Assembly: GCA_027011025.1 (NCBI GenBank)
Contig: JALVAU010000369.1
Span: 1 to 6,619 of the forward strand
Reading direction: 5' to 3'
DNA: 6,619 nucleotides
Source: Campylobacteraceae bacterium
Lineage (GTDB): Bacteria; Campylobacterota; Campylobacteria; Campylobacterales; Sulfurospirillaceae
Part shown: in pieces, positions 1-6,587 of the stretch
How the letters are laid out: each line of letters starts with the position of its first letter
Numbering within the stretch: position 1 is the stretch's first letter
Position numbers and translations under genes: made by a program
Notes under the pieces: generated by a model
What the model saw: the letters and a program-made list of their open reading frames with translations, nothing else
Databases searched by the model: none
Told to the model about the DNA's origin: nothing

Positions 1-1805
1 CTTGCAGCTTCTACTGCTAAAACCTTTGTGTTTGGGTCTATCACTTTATCTATATACTCTCTATCTTGCTCAATAAACAAGTCAAAACAAGGCACACTGA
101 CTACATTTGCATTTATACCGGCTAACTCCAAATGACAGGCAGCTTTGAGTGAAGGCATAAGCTCACTTCCACTTGCGATGATAGTAAGTGTTGCATTTTC
201 TCTTTTTTTGATTAAATATCCACCTCTTTGCACTTCTCCAAATGCAATCTCTCCTGCTTTTAGAGTTTGCAATTTTTGACGAGAGAGAACAAAGGCTGAT
301 GGTGAATTTTTCATACCAAGGGCTTTCTTCCAACACTCTACATTTTCACTAGCATCTGCAGGACGGAAAGTATAAAAATTTGGCATTGCACGAAATTGAC
401 TAAGTTGTTCTATGGGCTGATGTGTTGGTCCATCTTCTCCAACACCTATGCTATCGTGTGTCCAAACATAAAAATTTTGGATACCCATGAGTGCCGATAG
501 TCTAGCTGCCGGTTTTAAATAATCACTAAATATGAAAAATGTAGCACTAAACGGCATAAAAAGACCATATAAGGATATGGCATTTGTTATAGCTGCCATA
601 GAGTGTTCACGAATACCAAAATGGATATTTCTGCCTATCGGAAACTCTCCCATATCATTTAGGTAACTTTTATTTGATGGAGCCAAATCTGCACTTCCAC
701 CAACAAAACCAGGAAGTGCTCTAGCTATCGCATTTAGTATCTGTCCATTGCTATCTCTAGTGGCAACTTGTGAGCTATCTTCGTAGGAAGGCCAAGCGAT
801 TTTTGAAAAATCAGGATTTAAAAGTGCCTTTAAAGCTTCATTTTGCTCTATCAAAGGAGCTTCATTTAAAAGTTTTTTCCACTCTCGCTCATACAAATCA
901 CCTTTTTCAACTGCACAAGCAAACCTAGCTTTAACATCCTCACTGATAAAAAACTTCTCTTTAGGATCAAATCCTGCTCTCTTTTTTGATTCTTCTATCA
1001 CCTCTTCACCTAAAGGTGCGCCATGTGTAGCGCTACTTCCCTCTAGCCCAACAGCACCTTTTCCTATGATAGTTTTTGCAATAATCAGATATGGTTTACT
1101 CTGCTCTTTTGCATTATTTAAGACCTCATCTATCTCTTCATAGTCATGACCATCTATACGAGATACCTGCCAACCAGCGGCTTCAAAACGCATCTTTACA
1201 TCTTCACTCCAAGTTAGATTTGTATCTCCCTCTATGGTGATGTGGTTACTATCATAAAACAACACTAAATTGTCTAAGCCAAGATGTCCGGCAAGTGCAC
1301 ATGCTTCGTAGCTAATACCCTCTTCCAAATCACCGTCTCCACAGAGTGCATAGACTTTGTGATCTATGATCTTAGCTGTTTGGCTATTTAATTTACTCTC
1401 TGCTAACTTCTCTGCCATTGCAAATCCGACTGCATTTGCTACACCTTGTCCTAATGGACCTGTTGTTATCTCTACACCGGGCACTTCTGTATATTCAGGA
1501 TGACCGGGTGTTTTACTACCTAATTGTCTAAAGTTTTTCAAATCTTCCAAGCTAATATCATAACCACTTAAGTGTAAAAAAGCATATATCAATGATGAAG
1601 CATGTCCTCCACTAAAAACCAATCTATCCCTATTTAGCCACTTTGGATTTTTTGGATTATGCTTTAAGTGTCTACTTAAAACTGTTATTATATCTGCTAA
1701 TCCCATCGGTGCACCCGGATGTCCGCTGTTTGCTTTTTGAATCATATCTGCACACAAGAATCTTATCGTATCCGCCTGTTTTTGTAACATATCTAAATCA
1801 TCCAT
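1..1805 (-). CDS. tkt: Transketolase, partial (C-terminus beyond window edge)
   Basis: Thiamine-diphosphate enzyme of the non-oxidative pentose phosphate pathway that moves two-carbon ketol units between sugar phosphates in the cytoplasm. I translated 601 codons without a stop. The visible motifs match E. coli TktA nearly residue for residue: SGHPGAP with H29, SGGHAS with H68, H102 before the GPLGQG loop, the ThDP/metal motif GDGD at 156-159 with D157, N187 and I189, and THG with H261. Then come the GIREH segment with the cofactor-activating E400 and the second signature, GEDGPTH, with D458 and H462. The last visible residues are VEAA, so roughly 30-60 C-terminal residues are missing at the left edge. 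The ATG start at 1805 overlaps the ispA stop by 8 bp and has an AAAGGGA ribosome site 7 bases upstream. A second ATG at codon 6 is less well placed. Family assignment is secure. Confidence 0.97.
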   Translation of the reverse strand, partial: MDDLDMLQKQADTIRFLCADMIQKANSGHPGAPMGLADIITVLSRHLKHNPKNPKWLNRDRLVFSGGHASSLIYAFLHLSGYDISLEDLKNFRQLGSKTPGHPEYTEVPGVEITTGPLGQGVANAVGFAMAEKLAESKLNSQTAKIIDHKVYALCGDGDLEEGISYEACALAGHLGLDNLVLFYDSNHITIEGDTNLTWSEDVKMRFEAAGWQVSRIDGHDYEEIDEVLNNAKEQSKPYLIIAKTIIGKGAVGLEGSSATHGAPLGEEVIEESKKRAGFDPKEKFFISEDVKARFACAVEKGDLYEREWKKLLNEAPLIEQNEALKALLNPDFSKIAWPSYEDSSQVATRDSNGQILNAIARALPGFVGGSADLAPSNKSYLNDMGEFPIGRNIHFGIREHSMAAITNAISLYGLFMPFSATFFIFSDYLKPAARLSALMGIQNFYVWTHDSIGVGEDGPTHQPIEQLSQFRAMPNFYTFRPADASENVECWKKALGMKNSPSAFVLSRQKLQTLKAGEIAFGEVQRGGYLIKKRENATLTIIASGSELMPSLKAACHLELAGINANVVSVPCFDLFIEQDREYIDKVIDPNTKVLAVEAA

Positions 1806-2661
1806 TAAAGTATCCCTTTACTATTTTATCTAGCCTGATGGCAAGATTTTCATCTAATTTTCCTAACTCCACATGTAAAGCTTCTAATGCTTTTTTCTTA
1901 TATCTCAAAGCTCCCTCTAATCCAAGAAGGTTTACAAATGAATTTTTATGCTCGTCATTGCCTGTTGGCTTTCCTGCCTCCTCTTGGCTTTGGGTTGCAT
2001 CTATAATATCATCTTGGACTTGAAACAGTAAACCCAGATTTAATCCAAGATTATATATCGCTGTTTTAGAGTTCTTGTCCAATTCACATATAGTAGCTCC
2101 CATAAGTAGAGATGCTGCTATGAGTTTGGCTGTTTTATTTAAGTGCAAAAATTCAAGCTCTCTTTGCATTAAAACCCTATCTTCAAATTCACAATCAATC
2201 GCTTGACCGATAACCATACCTCCGCTTCCACCATTTTGTGCCAAAATTTTAACCAATTCTGTCTTTATTTTATCACTCAAAGGTGCAGTAGAAATTTTTA
2301 GGAAAGCATCGGTATTTAGTGCATCTCCTGCTAAAATAGCTGTTACATCATCGTAAGTTACATGTAGAGTAGGGTAGCCTCTTCTTAAGTTTGCGTCATC
2401 CATAGATGGCAAATCATCATGTATCAAAGAGTAAGTATGTAGCATCTCTAGTCCTAATGCCACAGGATATGAGTTTTGCAACAAAAGAGGAGAGCATGTA
2501 TCTACCACACTTAAGAGCAACAAAGGTCTAAATCTTTTTCCACCGGCTTTTAATATCTCGCCTAATGCTTTTTGAAAATGGGGATGAAAGCCATCGACTA
2601 CCGGTAAGTTCTCTTCTAAATATAGTTCAAAATTTCTCAATATATTCTCTTGTCTGCTCAC
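1798..2661 (-). CDS. ispA: Short-chain polyprenyl diphosphate synthase (probable farnesyl diphosphate synthase)
   Basis: A 287-residue all-helical prenyltransferase that condenses dimethylallyl or geranyl diphosphate with isopentenyl diphosphate in the cytoplasm. It shows the IPP-binding GGKRFRP (40-46), the first aspartate-rich motif DDLPSMDD (82-89), GQAID (152-156), KTA (176-178) and the second aspartate-rich motif DDIID (217-221). The first motif has the four-residue spacing of bacterial enzymes, and an aromatic residue (Y77) sits five positions upstream, as expected for type II farnesyl synthases. The product is therefore probably FPP, although a geranylgeranyl product cannot be excluded from sequence. 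The start is GTG, and its bases overlap the stop of the PDZ gene as GTGA; AAAGG 7 bases upstream supports it. FPP would feed undecaprenyl phosphate and the quinone side chain. The length is close to the usual 290-300 residues. Confidence 0.95.
   Translation of the reverse strand: MSRQENILRNFELYLEENLPVVDGFHPHFQKALGEILKAGGKRFRPLLLLSVVDTCSPLLLQNSYPVALGLEMLHTYSLIHDDLPSMDDANLRRGYPTLHVTYDDVTAILAGDALNTDAFLKISTAPLSDKIKTELVKILAQNGGSGGMVIGQAIDCEFEDRVLMQRELEFLHLNKTAKLIAASLLMGATICELDKNSKTAIYNLGLNLGLLFQVQDDIIDATQSQEEAGKPTGNDEHKNSFVNLLGLEGALRYKKKALEALHVELGKLDENLAIRLDKIVKGYFNG
1813..1819 (-). promoter_or_regulatory. Shine-Dalgarno site of tkt
   Basis: AAAGGGA on the minus strand lies 7 bases before the ATG at 1805, inside the end of ispA. 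The spacing supports that ATG over the second ATG five codons later, and it accounts for the 8-bp ispA-tkt overlap (ATGGATGA). Confidence 0.7.
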
Positions 2662-3668
2662 AAAGCAACCTTTATAAAAAATTGAAAATCATCTCTGTCA
2701 AATAGCAAATCCAAACTCTTTTTCTCTACTTTGGAAAAAAAGCTCTTTACATCATTTTGATTTTTTACATTTACTCTGTCTATTTGCAAAAGTTTATCTC
2801 CGATTTTTAAACCCTCTTTTTGTGCAAATGAACCCTTAGCTATACCGATAATTTTGAGCTTTTTATCAAAAAAAATACCTCTATTTTCCAAAAATGAGTC
2901 ACTTAGCTCCCCGCCTCCGTATCTTTTTTTTACCCTTATACTCAGTGTTTGAATTTTGCCATCTCTTATAAACTCTATCTTAACAATCTGATTTCTCTTT
3001 TGAAACAGTATAAAATCTTGGATATCCTCTACTTTATAAACTTTTCTGTTATTGATTTGTTTGATAATATCCCCAACTTTTAACTTCTGATTTTTGAATA
3101 AAGGATTTATAAAAGAGACCACAATATCTTTGCCTCTCTTTGCAAATCTAGCACCAATATCTCCATAAAATATCTCGCTAGAGTGTAAAAATCTTTTTAT
3201 GAAATTTGAAGATATAAATTTTCCGTTACCGACTCCCAAACCGTATATATCACAACATAGGCAAGATATCATACTATTTGGTGGAGTTTTGCTATTTTGT
3301 TCAAAATAGATATTTAAACCTACCCCTCTTTGAGCAAAATTACCGGCATACATAGAGTTATCATCCATGCTAGCAAGCCACTCTCCCAAGGTTAGTTTAT
3401 CTGTATCTTTCAGCTTTACAAAAGGCATAGGTTTTTGTCTGTAAAATAGATAAAGGTTTAAAAATGGATCATATTTTACAAACGGATATTTTGGTTTTTT
3501 TTTCAGATATGCTACAGCATAATGTTTGCTTATAGCTATGGCCTTTGTATCACCAAAATAGACAATCGATTTTATATCTCTTTTATAGCACTGCTTAAAA
3601 TTTGGATATACAAAACTAGTACTATATAAAATATTTAAAAAAAATAGTAAAATTAAAACAACTCTCAT
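2658..3668 (-). CDS. Exported protein with degenerate HtrA-like protease domain and two PDZ domains
   Basis: 336 residues. Residues 1-17 are a short, very hydrophobic segment (signal peptide or membrane anchor), so the rest is probably periplasmic. Residues about 165-247 and 262-335 look like two PDZ domains, each with a G-D-x-[IL]-x-x-[IL] core (LKVGDIIKQIN; LKIGDKLLQID). The stretch before them can be aligned by eye with the DegP/HtrA protease domain. DPFLNLYL (67-74) falls on the DP..D.AL catalytic-Asp segment, DTDKLTLGEWLASM (88-101) on the S-D-x-L-x-V-G-D strand, and FISSNFIKRFL (151-161) on the FAIPSN helix. The triad appears lost: N71 replaces Asp, no TNxHV is present, and there is no GNSGG. 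I infer a binding or adaptor role in envelope quality control; no function is known to me. Cysteines occur at 27, 136, 138 and 139. It lies 21 bp downstream of ybaB and shares GTGA with ispA. A strong AAAGGAG supports the ATG. Confidence 0.85.
   Translation of the reverse strand: MRVVLILLFFLNILYSTSFVYPNFKQCYKRDIKSIVYFGDTKAIAISKHYAVAYLKKKPKYPFVKYDPFLNLYLFYRQKPMPFVKLKDTDKLTLGEWLASMDDNSMYAGNFAQRGVGLNIYFEQNSKTPPNSMISCLCCDIYGLGVGNGKFISSNFIKRFLHSSEIFYGDIGARFAKRGKDIVVSFINPLFKNQKLKVGDIIKQINNRKVYKVEDIQDFILFQKRNQIVKIEFIRDGKIQTLSIRVKKRYGGGELSDSFLENRGIFFDKKLKIIGIAKGSFAQKEGLKIGDKLLQIDRVNVKNQNDVKSFFSKVEKKSLDLLFDRDDFQFFIKVAL
2669..2673 (-). promoter_or_regulatory. Shine-Dalgarno site deciding the GTG start of ispA
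   Basis: AAAGG on the minus strand, 7 bases before the GTG at 2661 and inside the last codons of the PDZ gene. No ATG is available nearby in the ispA frame, so this site decides the start. Confidence 0.65.
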
Positions 3669-3672
3669 AATA

Positions 3673-3679
3673 CTCCTTT
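3673..3679 (-). promoter_or_regulatory. Strong Shine-Dalgarno site of the PDZ-protein gene
   Basis: AAAGGAG, the best match to the anti-SD sequence in this window, sits 4 bases before the ATG at 3668 in the 21-bp gap after ybaB. It suggests this gene initiates independently rather than by coupling. Confidence 0.75.
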
Positions 3680-3689
3680 GATTAGGTAC

Positions 3690-4001
3690 TTATTTGGTAA
3701 AACCACCCAATCCACCTAACATTTGAGAAGCTGCAAGTTTTTTATTCTCTTCTACCATCTTTTGCCCATCATTGATGGCACTTATCAATAAAATTTGCAA
3801 CGACTCTTTATCTTCAAGCAGTGAATCATCAATACTCAAATCAATAACCTCTCCATGTCCGTTCAGGTTTACCTTTATGAGTCCTCCTCCACTTTTTGCA
3901 ACAAACTCTTTATTGCTGGCATCTTCCTCCATCTTCTTTGCTTGTTTTTGTGCTAATTCTAGCATCTCTCCCATCTTGGAAAAGTCCATATTTTCAAACA
4001 T
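3690..4001 (-). CDS. ybaB: YbaB/EbfC family nucleoid-associated protein
   Basis: A 103-residue member of the YbaB/EbfC family, small dimeric DNA-binding proteins that associate with the nucleoid. The layout is typical: a charged N-terminal helix rich in Lys, Glu and Met (about 8-28), the conserved SGGGLIKVNLNGHGEV (37-52) leading into the central sheet, a C-terminal helix (about 66-92), and a Gly-rich tail with MLGGLGG. Length matches the family's usual 100-110 residues. In many bacteria the gene sits beside dnaX and recR, which are absent here; the neighbours are panD and the PDZ gene. The ATG lies 10 bp after panD, and its AAGGGG ribosome site (4008-4013) overlaps the panD stop codon. Family assignment is firm, but the cellular role in this lineage is less certain. 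Confidence 0.95.
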   Translation of the reverse strand: MFENMDFSKMGEMLELAQKQAKKMEEDASNKEFVAKSGGGLIKVNLNGHGEVIDLSIDDSLLEDKESLQILLISAINDGQKMVEENKKLAASQMLGGLGGFTK

Positions 4002-4011
4002 TTATATCCCC

Positions 4012-4380
4012 TTAGCCTACAAAATCTCTTATCTCTTCTATATTGTTGCTACCATCTACAAGTACAACATACGGTTTAAAATTTTCTATCTCGTCATCAC
4101 TCATGCTAGCATAGGCTATGATAATAACCATATCTCCCACCTCTGCCTTTCTAGCAGCTGCTCCGTTTAGACATATATCTTTTTTTCCTCTTGTTCCTTC
4201 TATCACATAAGTGCTGAATCTCTCGCCATTATTTATATTTACTATTTCAACTTTTTGTCCAACTCTTAATCTTGCAGCATCCATCAAATCTCTATCTATT
4301 GTAATTGAGCCTACATAATTTAGATTTGCATCACTTACTACTGCTCTGTGAATTTTACTATATAGCATTTCAAATCTCAT
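4012..4380 (-). CDS. panD: Aspartate 1-decarboxylase, pyruvoyl-dependent
   Basis: Makes beta-alanine from L-aspartate for pantothenate and coenzyme A. The 122-residue proenzyme is expected to cleave itself between G24 and S25 (YVGSIT), turning S25 into the pyruvoyl group. Numbering is identical to E. coli PanD: K9 and H11 in KIHR, Y22, the RFSTY segment with R54, T57 and Y58, and NGAAA with N72 and G73. Nothing needed for catalysis seems to be missing. The ATG overlaps the murE stop as ATGA, and the nearest ribosome site is weak (GGA about 9 bases upstream), so translation probably depends on murE. The panB and panC genes are not in the window. From memory, Helicobacter pylori also has panD next to a ybaB gene, whereas C. 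jejuni keeps panD with panB and panC. Confidence 0.97.
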   Translation of the reverse strand: MRFEMLYSKIHRAVVSDANLNYVGSITIDRDLMDAARLRVGQKVEIVNINNGERFSTYVIEGTRGKKDICLNGAAARKAEVGDMVIIIAYASMSDDEIENFKPYVVLVDGSNNIEEIRDFVG

Positions 4381-5681
4381 CTGTTTTGTCCATCTATAAA
4401 ATTTTTTATTATCTCTCTGTCATCAAAAGGAATTTTATCTCCTTTGATCTCCTGATAAGTCTCATCGCCTTTGCCTAAAACCAATAGAACTTCATCACTC
4501 TTTTGCCATTTTATCGCCTCTAATAGTGCTTTTTTTCTATCTGTCTCAACCTTTATGCTTTCTTGATTTTTGATACCTTTTAATATATCTTTTATGATCT
4601 CTTTTGGATTTTCACTTCTTGGATTGTCACTTGTTACTACTATTTTTTTTGCATATTTAGAAGCTACAAAACCCATTTTTGCCCGTTTTCCTCTATCTCT
4701 GTCTCCACCTGCTCCAAAGACAACTATCGTATTTTTGCTTTTCATACTATCTAACACTTTTTCCATCCCATCTGGTGTATGAGCAAAATCAACAATAATA
4801 AGCGGTTCCTCGCTTACAATCTCCATGCGTCCTTGCACACCCGCAAAATCTTCCACTACTTTACATATCTCTTCCATAGATGCGATACCAAGCATATCGA
4901 CTGAGCCAATAGCAGCTAATATATTGTAAAGATTAAAAAAACCATGCATCGGGCTAGAAAATTCATAAACTTTATCAATTTTTGCTACTGCTGCACTTAT
5001 GCCATCATTTAAAGTATAAGCGAGCACTTTATAAGTGGCAGGATTTTCCACTCCATAAGTTCTGCAATTTTTAGGATTAAACTCTATTTTACTCTCATCC
5101 TTATTTATAAGTTTAGAGGATTCGTCACTAAAAAAACTGCTCTTTACTTTGATATAATTTTCTAAACTTTTATGATAATCAAGATGATCTTGGCTAACAT
5201 TTGTAAAGACTTTTAAAGCAAAATTTAACCCATCTATTCTATTTTGCTCAATCGCATGAGAGCTTACTTCCATTATAAAATATTCGCATTTATCACTAAT
5301 TGCTTGTCTTATATTTTGCATAGTCTTAAAAATAGTAGGGGTAGTCAAGCCTTTTTTAGAGATTTGTTTATCATTTATGAAACACCCTCTAGTACCTTGT
5401 AGGGCAACTCTCTTTCCTAAATCTAACAAAATAGAGTATATGGCAGCTGCTGTGGTTGTCTTTCCGTTTGTGCCGGTGATTCCTATGATTTTTATATCAT
5501 TAATACCCATTATCTCCGATACTTCTTTGGCACCAAGTATGCACCTGCAACCTCTCTTTTTTGCATCTTGGAGATATCTTTCATTTAATTTTGTTAAGAA
5601 AAATGCACTCTGGTTTGTACACTTCTTAGAGTCGTCTGTTATGAATGAAAAGTCATAACTTTTATCTAAATTTTTTTTCAA
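4377..5681 (-). CDS. murE: UDP-N-acetylmuramoyl-tripeptide synthetase (meso-diaminopimelate ligase)
   Basis: Cytoplasmic ATP-dependent ligase adding the third stem amino acid to UDP-MurNAc-L-Ala-D-Glu in peptidoglycan synthesis. The 434-residue protein shows the N-terminal TDDSKK substrate segment (15-20), P-loop [11 protein letters not shown] (67-77), TTPT (113-116), EVSSHA (138-143), DHLDYH (165-170), a candidate carbamylated lysine K180, GRME (284-287), [10 protein letters not shown] (298-307), GGDRDRGKR (325-333) and GKGDE (403-407). SDNPR at 351-355 is the signature for meso-diaminopimelate rather than lysine. The protein is shorter than E. coli MurE (about 495), mainly in the UDP-binding N-terminal domain. 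The start is TTG: it is the only usual start codon between an in-frame stop at 5697-5699 and Met58, which lies too far in. TTG overlaps the upstream stop as TTGA, and no clear Shine-Dalgarno site precedes it, so coupling is likely. Confidence 0.96.
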   Translation of the reverse strand: MKKNLDKSYDFSFITDDSKKCTNQSAFFLTKLNERYLQDAKKRGCRCILGAKEVSEIMGINDIKIIGITGTNGKTTTAAAIYSILLDLGKRVALQGTRGCFINDKQISKKGLTTPTIFKTMQNIRQAISDKCEYFIMEVSSHAIEQNRIDGLNFALKVFTNVSQDHLDYHKSLENYIKVKSSFFSDESSKLINKDESKIEFNPKNCRTYGVENPATYKVLAYTLNDGISAAVAKIDKVYEFSSPMHGFFNLYNILAAIGSVDMLGIASMEEICKVVEDFAGVQGRMEIVSEEPLIIVDFAHTPDGMEKVLDSMKSKNTIVVFGAGGDRDRGKRAKMGFVASKYAKKIVVTSDNPRSENPKEIIKDILKGIKNQESIKVETDRKKALLEAIKWQKSDEVLLVLGKGDETYQEIKGDKIPFDDREIIKNFIDGQNR

Positions 5682-6244
5682 TACTCTATTGCTCGGTTAA
5701 CAAGAGATCTAAGTTTTTTGTCATTTGGAAAAACACTTATGGCACTCTCTAAATAATTCAGAGATATATCTGCAAATCCATTCTCTATCAACATCTCTAA
5801 AAAATCTATGAAGTCCTCTTTTTTTGATATAAGAACCTTGGTAGAAAACATAATATCTTCAAATGCTTTTTTAAAACTTCCTCGCCTTTGCATAAACTCT
5901 TTAAAATCCTCATACTCTATGCCATTTTCCATAGCAAGTGCTTGCTCAAACTCTTTTTTTTCTATCATATCATATATGGATTCGACACTATTATCTACCA
6001 ATCCTATAATCTCTTCCATAATATCTTCATTGCCGTCACTATCACTCTCTTTTGAAAGAAAATAGTACTCAAAAAGCGCATTTGCAACAATCTCTTTTTC
6101 ACTTGCCATATCGCAAAGTATAGCCCCTAGTTTTGCATCTTGCGATTGGGGATCTTCTTGCAAGGCTAGAGAAAAATAAAAAAGCGCCAAAGCATAGTCT
6201 CTTTTATAAAAACTATCAATCCCAAGAGTTACATGTAGATTCAT
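5678..6244 (-). CDS. Uncharacterised acidic TPR-like protein
   Basis: 188 residues; I recognise no specific family and assign no function. Residues about 4-36 look like one tetratricopeptide repeat (Y18-A-L-A-L with a following A27 and P32). A second TPR-like helical pair seems to occupy about 147-180 (N159 G156 region, A168, P173). The middle is strongly acidic, especially 65-80, and predicted helical by composition. No signal peptide or membrane segment is visible, so it is probably cytoplasmic and mediates protein contacts. The ATG is 6 bp after the nfu stop, and its AGG ribosome site overlaps that stop codon. Its own stop overlaps the murE TTG start as TTGA, so its translation probably sets murE expression. 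In C. jejuni, as I recall, a hypothetical protein occupies the same slot between the nifU-like gene and murE, which argues that it is a real gene. Confidence 0.85.
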   Translation of the reverse strand: MNLHVTLGIDSFYKRDYALALFYFSLALQEDPQSQDAKLGAILCDMASEKEIVANALFEYYFLSKESDSDGNEDIMEEIIGLVDNSVESIYDMIEKKEFEQALAMENGIEYEDFKEFMQRRGSFKKAFEDIMFSTKVLISKKEDFIDFLEMLIENGFADISLNYLESAISVFPNDKKLRSLVNRAIEY

Positions 6245-6250
6245 ATTTAC

Positions 6251-6526
6251 CTAAAATGCCTCTATATCAAACTCTGTACCAAGTGGTATGCTAATCACCT
6301 CTATCTCAGGATGTATATCAATCCTAAGCTGTCTTTCTATACCATACTTGAGCGTTTGAGATGCAGATGCACAACCATGACATGCGCCTTGAAGCTGTAC
6401 AAAAACTTTACCGTTTTTAATCCCCAAAAGTGTCAACCCACCACCGTCTAATGCCAACATAGGTTTGACTTTTTCTAGAGATTTCTCTACCGCAGGAAGT
6501 AATTCTTCGTCTGAAAAAGGTATCAT
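6251..6526 (-). CDS. Nfu-type iron-sulfur cluster carrier (NifU C-terminal domain)
   Basis: A 91-residue stand-alone Nfu domain, the family that binds a [4Fe-4S] cluster at a CxxC motif across a dimer and passes it to apo-proteins. The motif is C49-H-G-C52 in LQGACHGCASASQTLK, preceded by the conserved ALDGGGL (25-31). There is no N-terminal IscU-like scaffold domain and no A-type domain as in E. coli NfuA, so it acts as a carrier rather than a full NifU. It is the first gene of the visible operon. The ATG at 6526 has AGGA 6 bases upstream. Candidate clients encoded elsewhere include IspG and IspH, which would link it functionally to ispA; that is inference. Often annotated as NifU-like in Campylobacterota. 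Confidence 0.93.
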   Translation of the reverse strand: MIPFSDEELLPAVEKSLEKVKPMLALDGGGLTLLGIKNGKVFVQLQGACHGCASASQTLKYGIERQLRIDIHPEIEVISIPLGTEFDIEAF

Positions 6527-6550
6527 TTGATGTCCTAATATTTTTTCTTA

Positions 6551-6572
6551 TTTAACCAAATCTTTGGTTAAA
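6551..6572. repeat. Perfect inverted repeat, candidate operator or 5'-UTR hairpin
   Basis: Arms TTTAACCAAA (6551-6560) and TTTGGTTAAA (6563-6572) are exact reverse complements separated by TC. The element lies 24 bp before the nfu start codon and just after the putative transcription start. It is not followed by a U-run on either strand, so it is not an intrinsic terminator. It could be a repressor operator or, in the RNA, a hairpin of nine A/U-rich pairs with a four-base loop. The binding protein is unknown. Confidence 0.6.
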
Positions 6573-6581
6573 AGCGACTGA

Positions 6582-6587
6582 ATTATG
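6582..6587 (-). promoter_or_regulatory. Putative sigma-70 -10 element of the operon
   Basis: CATAAT on the minus strand differs from TATAAT at one position and follows a TTG. It would place the transcription start near 6575, at the edge of the inverted repeat. No convincing -35 hexamer is present, which is common for Campylobacterota sigma-70 promoters. It is the best candidate in the 92 bases upstream of nfu, but the call is weak. Confidence 0.4.

Noticed and set aside
1591..1608. SGGHAS in transketolase instead of the E. coli SNGHGS
   Set aside because: The catalytic His is kept, and Ala after the His occurs in other transketolases such as yeast, so this is ordinary variation.
1..1805. Transketolase as a pseudogene or truncated gene
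   Set aside because: The reading frame is open for all 601 visible codons and simply leaves the window; every active-site motif before the edge is intact.
1643..2023. Open frame of 126 codons on the plus strand
   Set aside because: It lies opposite the well-supported tkt and ispA genes and resembles no protein I know. The other plus-strand open frames (3772-4170, 4570-4782, 5377-5658, 5808-6065) are likewise shadows of minus-strand genes.
6551..6572. Inverted repeat as an intrinsic terminator
   Set aside because: Neither strand has a U-run after the stem: the minus strand continues with TAAGAAAAAA and the plus strand with AAGCGAC. The stem is also AT-rich.
6551..6572. Inverted repeat as an IscR type 2 or NssR/CRP-type site upstream of an Fe-S gene
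   Set aside because: The CC and GG pairs are too close together for the IscR type 2 motif. The TTAAC and GTTAA half-sites are 10 bases apart rather than the 4 expected for NssR.
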